Shown: one piece after another, positions 1 through 6,020 of the stretch
How positions within the stretch are numbered: the stretch's first letter is position 1
How the letters are laid out: the number at the start of each line of letters is the position of its first letter
Assembly (NCBI GenBank): GCA_005809115.1
Contig: SYLK01000340.1
Location: 1-6,187, forward strand
Reading direction: 5' to 3'
Length of the DNA stretch: 6,187 bases
From: Planctomyces sp.
GTDB taxonomy: Bacteria; Planctomycetota; Planctomycetia; Planctomycetales; Planctomycetaceae
The notes under the pieces: generated by a model
Told to the model about the DNA's origin: nothing
What the model saw: only the letters and a program-made list of their open reading frames with translations
Database searches by the model: none
Program-made: the position numbers and the translations under genes

Positions 1-2122
1 CAGGCGGTCCCCCGGCGGACGGCATTCCCGCTGCAGCCGACGGTGGCCGGAACAGCCGCTGATCAAGTTCCGGCAGAACGACGACATCGAACTCCAGTCC
101 CTTACTCTGATGGACTGTCATAACCCGTACGGGCGCCGGTTCGGATCTCTGAAAGCGACTGTTTTCCAGCAGCCGCACGAAGTCAACCGGGTTGAGAGAA
201 GGGGTGCCGTCAAACTGCCAGCCGGCTGCCGTGATCTGCTGCAGCCGCAGCAGATCACGCTGACTGCAGAATGGCCGCACGGATTCTGACAGCCACTGCA
301 TCGTGGGACCGTACCCCTGATCAATCAGACGACCTCTCAGTCGCAACGCGACCGCGGTTACCTCAGATGCATTATGTTCCGGCGACAGGCCGACAATCTC
401 ACTCAGCGGTGAACGCGCCACATGAAACGCGGACACCTGACAGCCGTGGTGGCTGGTCAGGTGCAGGAGCGACATGATCGCCAGTACGGCAGGGCTGTCG
501 ACCGGCGGAGTACCACCTTCCTCACTGGCCGGAACTCCGATCAGGGCCAGCTCATGCACCAGTCTGGCCACCGTGGCATTTCGCCGAGTCAGGACGCCGA
601 TCGTGGCTCCCGGCGACTGCAGCTGCAGATCCCTGATCTGGTCGGCCACCCAGCGATACCATGGACCGCGCTGTTCTTCCGCCGTGTCACCGGAGAGCGC
701 CGGCGACGTACGGAGCTGCACACAGCCCGGACGGTCCGGGTAAGCTGTCGAGTGCGGCGGAAACTCGGTGGCCCATCGGACACAGGCCTCTTCGTACTCC
801 TCCAGATTCGAATGGCGCGAAATCAGCTGAAACACGCGATTGACGGTCTCAATCACGGCGGGCGATGACCGGCGACTCTGGTCCAGCGTCTCCGGGGTGA
901 TTCCCGGTACGGTAGTCTCAACCGCATCCAGAATGCCCGCCACGCCGCCACGCCAGCCATAGATGGCCTGTTTGCCGTCGCCCACGCAGAAGAAGCTGGA
1001 ATCGCTCTGACCGTCAGCAATCCGCAGGGCCAGTCGCTTCAGAACCTTCCACTGATCGGGCGACGTATCCTGAAACTCGTCCAGCAGCAGGTGGTGGATG
1101 GAACTGTCCAGACGAAAATTCATCCGACTGCTGTCCGCCACGTTTTCGGATCGTGCCAGAATCCGTGTGACATCCGAAAAACGCATCCAGCCGTGCTCGT
1201 TCCTCAGCCTCGTGTACTCGCGGTCGAATCGCGAAATCAGGTCCCAGGTTGCTCTGGTCTGCTGCGCCAGCTGCTCGATCAGCTCAGCTCGGGCGTGCCG
1301 CAGCAGCCGCTCACAGGCGCTGACAAAATCGGCTGACAGTGGTTTGCCATAGTATTTCAGGTCGCCCGCGAAGACTTTTCCGGCCAGCCCTTTCGTAACA
1401 AACGCTTCCCACTGCCCGGCCTGAAATCGCTCCACATCCCCGGCACGCGCCGCTATCGCTCGCGCATCCGCCGGCAGTTCACTGGCATAAAGATCTCGCA
1501 ACGCCCGTTCACGCTCGTCCTGAGTCAGTCGCTGCAGACGGGGAAAGCGATTCCATGCATCCTCAGTCGTCAGAAGATACAGTTCATAGAAATCCGTGAT
1601 CGAATCATCGATCAGATCACGTACGCTGCGTTTTGACCGTCCCCGAGCCAGCAGCTGCATCAGGTGCTGAGCGTCTCGGGGCAGATGCTGCGCCAGAACA
1701 GCATCAATCGCCTGCTGTCGCAGATCAGCGTCCACATGTTCATCGATGATCGACCAGCCCGGTGATAACCCGAGTTCCAGCGACAGACTTCTGGCCACCA
1801 GCTGAAAGAAACTGTCCAGTGTGCACACGCGCAGACGATGCAGGTCCCGAGTGACTCGCACCAGCAGATCGAGTGAGGTCTGCTGAGTGACCTCAGTGGG
1901 GCGGAGAAACTGCGCCAGTTCCGCCGCCGCCGCCGCATCCGAGGCAGCCGCCGCCAGTCGCAGCAGCACCCGACCCAGAATCTCCCCGGCTGCCTTGCGA
2001 GTAAACGTGGTCGCAAGAATTGTCTCCGGAGACTGGCCGAGGAAAAGCTGCTGCAGATAGTGTCCCGACAGCTGAAACGTTTTTCCGCTGCCCGCAGATG
2101 CTCGAATCAGCCGACGCATCAT
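1..2122 (-). CDS. AddA/RecB-like UvrD-family (SF1) helicase, C-terminus cut by window edge
   Basis: This is an ATP-dependent 3'-5' DNA translocase of the UvrD/RecB/AddA group, cytoplasmic and expected to act in double-strand-break end processing and recombination. I translated the minus strand from 2122 to 1 and found 707 codons with no stop. Motifs appear in family order: Walker A RASAGSGKT (K14), motif Ia ATTFTRKAA (37-45), the CTLDSF block (100-105), Walker B LLLDEFQDTS (DE at 348-349), motif III VGDGKQAIYGWRGG (380-393), the motif IV region LDQSRRSS (413-420) and motif V TVHQSKGLEFDVVVLPEL (669-686). Motif VI and any RecB-type nuclease domain would lie beyond base 1, so AddA and a nuclease-less relative cannot be separated. 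The start at 2122 has AGGAG six bases upstream and places Walker A at the usual N-terminal position; ATG 2164 is an in-frame alternative. Residues 57-67 form an Ala-rich stretch from a short CCG-type repeat. No AddB partner is seen next to it. Confidence 0.95.
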   Translation of the reverse strand, partial: MMRRLIRASAGSGKTFQLSGHYLQQLFLGQSPETILATTFTRKAAGEILGRVLLRLAAAASDAAAAAELAQFLRPTEVTQQTSLDLLVRVTRDLHRLRVCTLDSFFQLVARSLSLELGLSPGWSIIDEHVDADLRQQAIDAVLAQHLPRDAQHLMQLLARGRSKRSVRDLIDDSITDFYELYLLTTEDAWNRFPRLQRLTQDERERALRDLYASELPADARAIAARAGDVERFQAGQWEAFVTKGLAGKVFAGDLKYYGKPLSADFVSACERLLRHARAELIEQLAQQTRATWDLISRFDREYTRLRNEHGWMRFSDVTRILARSENVADSSRMNFRLDSSIHHLLLDEFQDTSPDQWKVLKRLALRIADGQSDSSFFCVGDGKQAIYGWRGGVAGILDAVETTVPGITPETLDQSRRSSPAVIETVNRVFQLISRHSNLEEYEEACVRWATEFPPHSTAYPDRPGCVQLRTSPALSGDTAEEQRGPWYRWVADQIRDLQLQSPGATIGVLTRRNATVARLVHELALIGVPASEEGGTPPVDSPAVLAIMSLLHLTSHHGCQVSAFHVARSPLSEIVGLSPEHNASEVTAVALRLRGRLIDQGYGPTMQWLSESVRPFCSQRDLLRLQQITAAGWQFDGTPSLNPVDFVRLLENSRFQRSEPAPVRVMTVHQSKGLEFDVVVLPELDQRLFRPPSAAAGMPSAGGPP

Positions 2123-2291
2123 CCCCCGCTCCTGCAGTATCGAAACACCACTGCGTGCGTCCATCCGCCATTCAGAAATTCGCCGAGCCACCTGGCATCC
2201 GGTACCAGCGGACTGTACTCTGTCCGGACCTCTCCTGCCACGCGGCGAGCTGCGCCAGTGGCCGACTCGACGTACCGCGGAAGACGGCCCG
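2123..2291. other. Divergent intergenic region between helicase and cupin genes
   Basis: These 169 bases separate the start of the minus-strand helicase from the start of the plus-strand cupin and must hold the 5' signals of both. I see no strong sigma70-like promoter. A minus-strand frame with no ATG runs from a TAG at 2298-2296 to a TGA at 2121-2119 and overlaps the helicase start as ATGA. It is discussed in the findings and is not called as a gene. Confidence 0.5.
2129..2133 (-). promoter_or_regulatory. Ribosome binding site deciding the helicase start
   Basis: On the minus strand AGGAG lies six bases before ATG ATG at 2122-2117. This supports the start at 2122 (or the adjacent ATG at 2119) over the in-frame ATG at 2164. 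The chosen start puts the Walker A lysine at residue 14, as is usual in this family. Confidence 0.65.
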
Positions 2292-2663
2292 ATGACTACT
2301 CGACGCTGGAAAATGGCGGACTTTGCCCAGATCCCGGGGACCGCCTGCCCCTGTGGTACAGCACGACGCGCGCTGCACGATGTGCCGGAATTCCCCGGAA
2401 CACTGCACGTCACTGAGATCTCGGCTGATGCGCGGCTGCACTACCACCGCCGACTCACCGAGACCTACTACTTCCTGGAGTGTCAGCCCGACTCGCAGAT
2501 GCAGCTCGATGACGAAATCATTCCCGTGCGACAGGGGCAGTGTGTTGTCATCCCGCCCGGCGTGCGACACCGCGCCATCGGTCGGATGAAAGTCCTGATC
2601 GTCGTGCTGCCGGAGTTTGATCCCCAGGACGAATGGTTCGATGATCCGGCCGGCGAACCATGA
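2292..2663 (+). CDS. Small single-domain cupin protein
   Basis: A 123-residue protein, the usual size of a one-domain cupin (double-stranded beta-helix). Cupin motif 1 is seen as LHYHRRLTETYYFLE with likely metal ligands H50, H52 and E57; motif 2 is VIPPGVRHRAIG with H93. The full set of ligands suggests a metal-binding, possibly catalytic, cupin, but the sequence does not reveal the substrate. The N-terminus carries CPCGTARRA (19-27), a block I associate from memory with planctomycete cupins. No signal peptide is seen, so it is probably cytoplasmic. GGAAG at 2279-2283 lies eight bases before the chosen ATG. M8 (2313) is an alternative start, since the first seven residues are not needed for the fold. 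It stands alone on its strand, 248 bases before the isomerase-like gene, and divergent from the helicase. The family is confident; the function is unknown. Confidence 0.9.
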   Translation: MTTRRWKMADFAQIPGTACPCGTARRALHDVPEFPGTLHVTEISADARLHYHRRLTETYYFLECQPDSQMQLDDEIIPVRQGQCVVIPPGVRHRAIGRMKVLIVVLPEFDPQDEWFDDPAGEP

Positions 2664-2758
2664 TCGCAGTGACCTCGTGAAGATCCGCAGTTCCCGCGGC
2701 GAGAGCCCGGTCGACCCCGCAGATCACTCCGGGCGAACGAGGTTTCCTGCGGTCCTGC

Positions 2759-2800
2759 GGTCGCGTCACGGCCTGTCCGGTAGTGGGACGTCACGCGACC
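2759..2800. repeat. Imperfect inverted repeat (hairpin), 12-base arms
   Basis: GGTCGCGTCACG at 2759-2770 pairs with CGTCACGCGACC at 2789-2800 in 11 of 12 positions. The one C-C mismatch and an 18-base loop complete the hairpin. It starts 96 bases after the cupin stop. No T-run follows directly on the plus strand, so it is not a typical intrinsic terminator. It could be a transcript-end hairpin for the cupin or an operator-like site for the gene downstream. Confidence 0.55.
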
Positions 2801-2813
2801 AGCAGACACACAC

Positions 2814-2842
2814 TTTTCAGCCCGCTCCGCGATACCTAAACT
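2814..2842 (+). promoter_or_regulatory. Weak sigma70-like promoter candidate for the isomerase-like gene
   Basis: TTTTCA (2814-2819) matches TTGACA at 4 of 6 positions and TAAACT (2837-2842) matches TATAAT at 4 of 6, with a 17-base spacer. The predicted start would leave a 5' leader of about 60 bases before ATG 2912. This is only a consensus match; planctomycete promoters are not well defined. Confidence 0.25.
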
Positions 2843-2911
2843 CCAGCACGACCGCCGGCGTTCTGTGTGGCGGATATTCGCCCTTCCTGACTCCCTGGAG
2901 GCCGCTCTGCC

Positions 2912-3841
2912 ATGCCACATGAAATTTCACGCCGCGATCTGATTTCTCGTGCTGCTGCGGCTGCATTTCTGACAGGCGTTTCCGCCGGATCGACACTGGC
3001 CAGCTCATCCTCGGATACCGCGCAGCCGCTGTTCCGAATTTCCCTTGCTGAATGGTCGCTGCACCGGACCCTCAACAGCGGAAAGCTCAGTCACCTGGAG
3101 TTTTCCGAAAAGGCGAAGTCGCTGTTCGGCATTGAAGCTGTCGAGTACGTCAATCAGTTTTTCCGCGACAAGGCCGGTGACGCGGCTTATCTGAAGGAGA
3201 TGAACCGGCGCGCTGCCGACGCAGGTGTCCAGCAGCTGCTGATCATGATCGACGGGGAAGGACAGCTGGGTGCACCCAGCCTGAACGACCGCATGCAGGC
3301 CGTCAGAAATCATTATCCCTGGGTGGAAGCGGCCAGAACGCTGGGTTGCCATGCGATTCGGGTGAACGCAGCCAGTTCCGGGACCTGGGAAGATCAACTG
3401 TACCGGGCTGCCGACGGGCTGCGGGCACTGACCGAATACGCCGCAAAATACGAGATCAATGTGATCGTGGAGAACCACGGGGGGCTGTCTTCAAACGGCA
3501 AATGGCTGGCCGCCGTCATTCGCCGTGTGAACCATCAGCGCTGCGGGACCCTGCCGGACTTCGGCAACTTTCGCGTCAGTGACGATGTAATTTACGACCG
3601 CTACGATGGTGTGGCCGAGCTGATGCCGTTTGCCAGAGCTGTCAGTGCGAAATCACATGACTTTGCTGACAACGGTGATGAAACACACACGGATTATCGC
3701 CGGATGATGCAGATCGTGCTGGACGTCGGATATCACGGCTGGGTGGGAATCGAATACGAAGGCAGCCAGCTGGACGAATTCGCCGGAATCAGGGCGACAC
3801 TGGCACTGCTGGAAAAGGTCCGCAGCGAACTGAGCGCCTGA
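2912..3841 (+). CDS. Tat-exported sugar phosphate isomerase/epimerase-like TIM-barrel protein
   Basis: A 309-residue protein of the xylose-isomerase-like / AP endonuclease 2 TIM-barrel superfamily. The N-terminus has a twin-arginine signal, SRRDLI (6-11), followed by a hydrophobic Ala/Thr/Gly stretch to about residue 31. It should therefore be folded, probably with its metal, and then exported. The mature part starts near FRISLAEWSLHRTL and contains IEAVEYVNQFF, LLIMIDGEGQLG, VIVENHGGLSSNG, GTLPDFGNF, AKSHDF and GWVGIEYEG. The likely metal-binding quartet is E187, D216, H249 and E281, one from each of the last four motifs. The exact sugar substrate cannot be read from the sequence, and 'sugar phosphate' is only the family label. 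GGAGG lies ten bases before the ATG. The gene stands alone on its strand and is convergent with the DUF1501 gene. Its TGA stop lies in a 13-bp tandem repeat. Confidence 0.93.
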   Translation: MPHEISRRDLISRAAAAAFLTGVSAGSTLASSSSDTAQPLFRISLAEWSLHRTLNSGKLSHLEFSEKAKSLFGIEAVEYVNQFFRDKAGDAAYLKEMNRRAADAGVQQLLIMIDGEGQLGAPSLNDRMQAVRNHYPWVEAARTLGCHAIRVNAASSGTWEDQLYRAADGLRALTEYAAKYEINVIVENHGGLSSNGKWLAAVIRRVNHQRCGTLPDFGNFRVSDDVIYDRYDGVAELMPFARAVSAKSHDFADNGDETHTDYRRMMQIVLDVGYHGWVGIEYEGSQLDEFAGIRATLALLEKVRSELSA

Positions 3842-3865
3842 ACTGAGCGCCTGAACTGAGCGCAG
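3827..3865 (+). repeat. 13-bp tandem repeat, about three copies, covering the stop codon
   Basis: GAACTGAGCGCCT occurs at 3827-3839 and again at 3840-3852. A third copy at 3853-3865 shares the first 11 bases and ends AG. The first copy encodes the end of the isomerase-like protein (ELSA), and its stop TGA (3839-3841) spans the junction with copy two. It looks like a local slippage duplication. Confidence 0.9.
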
Positions 3866-3894
3866 GACACCCGCCGGACCGCCTCAGCCGACTG

Positions 3895-3991
3895 CTGGCT
3901 CAGCCAGGTGACAAAACCGGGACAGGCACCCTTACCTGACAGTTTCTCCAGCGTTTTCTGGACACTCGCGGGAGCCAGTCCAGGTTTTGTC
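3895..3991. repeat. REP-like cluster of inverted repeats in the convergent intergenic region
   Basis: GACAAAACCGGGACAGG (3910-3926) is matched on the opposite strand by 3975-3991 at 15 of 17 positions, enclosing 48 bases. Inside is a short hairpin, TCCAG-CGTTTT-CTGGA (3947-3962), and just before the left arm is the near-perfect palindrome CTGGCT-C-AGCCAG (3895-3907). The block lies between two converging genes, where bidirectional transcript-end structures are expected. The nested palindromes also fit a dispersed REP-type repeat. No clear T-run follows the stems, so a standard intrinsic terminator is not supported. Whether other copies exist in the genome is unknown. Confidence 0.5.
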
Positions 3992-3998
3992 CGGGGTT

Positions 3999-5357
3999 CT
4001 AAATCAGTTCGTGGATGGGTTCACGTCGTTCCAGAAGATACTGTGGTCGGCCATTCTGATCGATGATGGTGGCCGCGTTCACGTCGATTCCCAGCTGCCG
4101 GTAGAGTGTGGCAAATACATCCTGATAGTGGATCGGACGGTCCTGCGGAACCTCACCCAGGCGATTTGTCGAACCAATCACCTGCCCCATCCGCATTCCG
4201 CCGCCGGCGAGCAGGGCACATGACGCCTGTGGCCAGTGATCTCGTCCGCCGCCGGGATTGATCCGCGGCGTGCGTCCGAATTCTCCCCAGGCAACCACGC
4301 TGACGTCCTGATCGAGACCCCGCGCGTGCAGGTCCTCGACCAGCGCCGTGATTCCCTGATCGAACTTGCCCAGCTGCTCCGGCAGTCGCTCAAAATTCGC
4401 CCCGTGCCGATCCCAGCTGCCAAAGGATAATGTGACGCAGCGAACACCGGCCTCGACCAGTCGCCGAGCCATCAGGAACTGGTCCATCCAGTGCGGTCCG
4501 GCATCTTCCCCGAAGGCCGGGGCTGAACTCCCGCGTCCGTATCGGTCTCGCAGCACGGGATCCTCCCGTTCCAGATCCAGTGCCTCAACCAGTCGACTGG
4601 ATGTCAGAACGTCAAGCGCCTTGCGCGTAAACACGTCCGTACCCTGCATTGCGGGGCTGACGTCGACGTAGTGGCGAAACTGATCGAAGCTGGCCAGCAG
4701 CGATTCGCGATTTCGCAGCTTGTCGAGGGTGATTCCATTCAGCCGCATATTGGCCATTCCCTCACCGTCCGGCTGAAATGCGCTGTGAGCAAGGCCCAGA
4801 AACCCGGGCAGACCGGGATTGGAGTACGGCGCATGCCTTGTCGGGATCGTCAGGCCCACAAACGGAGGCACGGCCTTGTCAACCGGCCCCTGCAGCCGGG
4901 AAATCGCCGAGCCCAGTGACGGGTGGCCGTCCTGACGACCGCGACCACCAATCGGGTATCCGCTCATACACACATCCGACGCGTGCTGATCGGGTGAACC
5001 GTACAGCGAACGGATGATGGTGACTTTGTCCATGATCTGCGCCAGCCGCGGCATGTGCTCGCAGATCTGGACCCCGGGCAGATTCGTACTGATCGGCCGA
5101 AACGAACCGCGGATCTCAATCGGTGCTTCCATCTTCAGGTCATACATATCCTGATGCGATGGTCCGCCCGACAGAAAGATCATGATCACTGCCTTGTGAG
5201 ACAGCTTCTGTCCTGATGGCTCCCCGGCGGCCGCTGAGGCCTCCAGAATCCGGGGCAGGCTCAGTCCTCCCAGCGCCAGCCCACCCAGACTGAGAAACTG
5301 GCGCCGCGACTGGCGATCACAGAATTCATTTGCGGACCGGCCGACGATCGAGAGCAT
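3999..5357 (-). CDS. DUF1501 family protein with Tat signal
   Basis: A 452-residue DUF1501 protein, related to the sulfatase / alkaline phosphatase fold and abundant in Planctomycetes; its reaction is not established. The N-terminus carries a twin-arginine signal, SRRQFL (17-22), followed by the hydrophobic stretch LSLGGLALGGLSLPRI, so it is probably exported. Typical family blocks are visible: FLSGGPSHQDMYD (61-73), the GGRGRQDGHPSLG region, SWDRHGANF (D316, H318), WGEFGRTPRIN (E359) and GGGRDHW (D373, H374). These Asp, Glu and His residues are the plausible metal ligands. The frame stays open to an ATG at 5513, but I prefer ATG 5357. It has GGAG ten bases upstream and puts the Tat motif close to the N-terminus, whereas the 52-residue extension is Pro/Ser/Arg-rich and crosses a hairpin. 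DUF1501 genes often sit beside a DUF1549/DUF1553 gene; none is present here. Confidence 0.93.
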   Translation of the reverse strand: MLSIVGRSANEFCDRQSRRQFLSLGGLALGGLSLPRILEASAAAGEPSGQKLSHKAVIMIFLSGGPSHQDMYDLKMEAPIEIRGSFRPISTNLPGVQICEHMPRLAQIMDKVTIIRSLYGSPDQHASDVCMSGYPIGGRGRQDGHPSLGSAISRLQGPVDKAVPPFVGLTIPTRHAPYSNPGLPGFLGLAHSAFQPDGEGMANMRLNGITLDKLRNRESLLASFDQFRHYVDVSPAMQGTDVFTRKALDVLTSSRLVEALDLEREDPVLRDRYGRGSSAPAFGEDAGPHWMDQFLMARRLVEAGVRCVTLSFGSWDRHGANFERLPEQLGKFDQGITALVEDLHARGLDQDVSVVAWGEFGRTPRINPGGGRDHWPQASCALLAGGGMRMGQVIGSTNRLGEVPQDRPIHYQDVFATLYRQLGIDVNAATIIDQNGRPQYLLERREPIHELI

Positions 5358-5364
5358 CAGGGAA

Positions 5365-5371
5365 CTTCTCC
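5365..5371 (-). promoter_or_regulatory. Ribosome binding site deciding the DUF1501 start
   Basis: On the minus strand GGAGAAG (5371-5365) precedes ATG 5357, with ten bases between GGAG and the ATG. Together with the position of the twin-arginine motif it supports the shorter 452-residue protein over the 504-residue frame that begins at 5513. Confidence 0.6.
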
Positions 5372-5469
5372 ATCTCTGGAAGTCTGGATTGTTCGCCGCA
5401 GGGACGCAGCCGGACGCTGCAGCGGGCTTTCGTGAGGGTGAGCCTGACTGCAGAACGCGCCAGGGGCGG

Positions 5470-5516
5470 GGTTTGCCACAGGGCAAGTTAGCACGGCCGA
5501 CCTGCCGTGGCAAACC
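5470..5516. repeat. Two overlapping, mutually exclusive hairpins
   Basis: The outer inverted repeat is GGTTTGCCAC (5470-5479) with GTGGCAAACC (5507-5516), ten perfect pairs around a 27-base loop. An inner hairpin, CACGGC-CGACCT-GCCGTG (5492-5509), has six perfect pairs. Its right arm shares GTG (5507-5509) with the outer right arm, so both cannot form fully together. The outer stem begins 16 bases after the GNAT stop on the minus strand. What follows is GC-rich, not a U-run, so it is not a standard intrinsic terminator; it may protect a transcript end or act in the DUF1501 leader. Confidence 0.6.
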
Positions 5517-5531
5517 GGAAATCCGGGGGTT

Positions 5532-6020
5532 TCACAGTCTGTGCTGCGGCAGGACCTTCACATAGACCACTTTGTCGTCGTGAAAGTCATAGAAATCCGT
5601 CAGGACCGCCGCGACGTTGTACCCGCAGCGTTCGTAGAACTGCCGGGTTGAGACGTATTGCTCCCGACCGGATGTCTCGGCGTAAACGCGGCGTCCGCCG
5701 AGCCGGCAGATTTCGTCTTCACTGATCCGAACAAGTTGTTTCCCCAGTCCGCGATTCTGGAATTCGCGGCGGACGGCAATCCAGTACAGATCGAAGCTGT
5801 GGACAGTGCAGGCAATCGGGCCGTAACAGGCGTAACCAGCGGTGCTGCCCTGCAGTTCCAGGAATACAAAATGGTAGCCGGAGCCCAGTCCCTTCGTCAG
5901 TCGTTCATCAACGAGTTCGACCGCCACGTCGGCTTCAGCAGCCGTAAAGTATCCGGTGGATTCCACGATGTCGCGGACGATGTCACGGTCATCCGGACGC
6001 ACTTCAGTTCGAAGATTCAT
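5532..6020 (-). CDS. GNAT family N-acetyltransferase
   Basis: A 162-residue single-domain GCN5-related acetyltransferase, expected to move an acetyl group from acetyl-CoA to an amine in the cytoplasm; the acceptor is not known. The acetyl-CoA loop of motif A is seen in RREFQNRGLGKQLV, with QNRGLG at 88-93 after the beta strand FDLYWIAV. The C-terminal block TRQFYERCGYNVAAVLTDFY is the usual motif B region, with the FYERCGY signature. Length and order are normal and the frame is intact. ATG 6020 is the only ATG candidate, because an in-frame TAG lies a few codons upstream. No good Shine-Dalgarno sequence precedes it. Instead its ATG overlaps the TGA of an upstream open frame as ATGA, which would fit translational coupling. 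The DUF1501 gene follows on the same strand after 174 bases. Confidence 0.93.
   Translation of the reverse strand: MNLRTEVRPDDRDIVRDIVESTGYFTAAEADVAVELVDERLTKGLGSGYHFVFLELQGSTAGYACYGPIACTVHSFDLYWIAVRREFQNRGLGKQLVRISEDEICRLGGRRVYAETSGREQYVSTRQFYERCGYNVAAVLTDFYDFHDDKVVYVKVLPQHRL

Larger units (their letters stand above)
2664..2911 (+). promoter_or_regulatory. Intergenic region / leader upstream of the isomerase-like gene
   Basis: No gene is supported in these 248 bases. They contain a tandem 8-bp repeat CCTGCGGT (2746-2753 and 2754-2761), an imperfect inverted repeat (2759-2770 with 2789-2800), a weak promoter candidate (2814-2842) and a GGAGG ribosome binding site at 2897-2901, ten bases before the ATG at 2912. 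Confidence 0.5.
5358..5531 (-). other. Intergenic region between the GNAT and DUF1501 genes
   Basis: These 174 bases follow the GNAT stop and lead into the DUF1501 gene. The DUF1501 frame is open through most of them, but the translation does not resemble a protein domain. The region contains the paired hairpins at 5470-5516 and a ribosome binding site at its end. No convincing promoter hexamers were found. Confidence 0.5.

Noticed and set aside
271..868. Overlapping plus-strand open frames of 60-148 codons opposite the helicase gene
   Set aside because: They are antisense to an intact frame with all the helicase motifs, have Arg/Ser/Pro-rich compositions and match no family. They are shadows of high-GC coding DNA.
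1919..1938. CCG trinucleotide run as a functional microsatellite
   Set aside because: It encodes an Ala stretch in frame within the helicase and is short; it is expected in GC-rich coding DNA.
1893..2171. Minus-strand frame rich in Gly and Ala that overlaps the helicase start
   Set aside because: It is the out-of-frame reading of the GCG-rich Ala segment; the helicase frame carries Walker A and motif Ia over the same bases.
2172..2570. 132-codon minus-strand frame opposite the cupin gene
   Set aside because: It is antisense to a cupin with all expected ligands, and its translation matches nothing I know.
2483..2920. 145-codon minus-strand frame across the cupin end and the intergenic region
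   Set aside because: Its composition is Arg/Ser/Gly-rich, no family is recognised, and it has no clear ribosome binding site. It is antisense to the cupin and to the isomerase leader.
3005..3478. 157-codon minus-strand frame inside the isomerase-like gene
   Set aside because: The plus strand encodes conserved family motifs over the same bases; the antisense frame has no recognisable features.
3947..3962. TCCAG-CGTTTT-CTGGA hairpin as an intrinsic terminator
   Set aside because: The stem has only five pairs and no T-run follows on either strand. It is kept only as part of the nested repeat.
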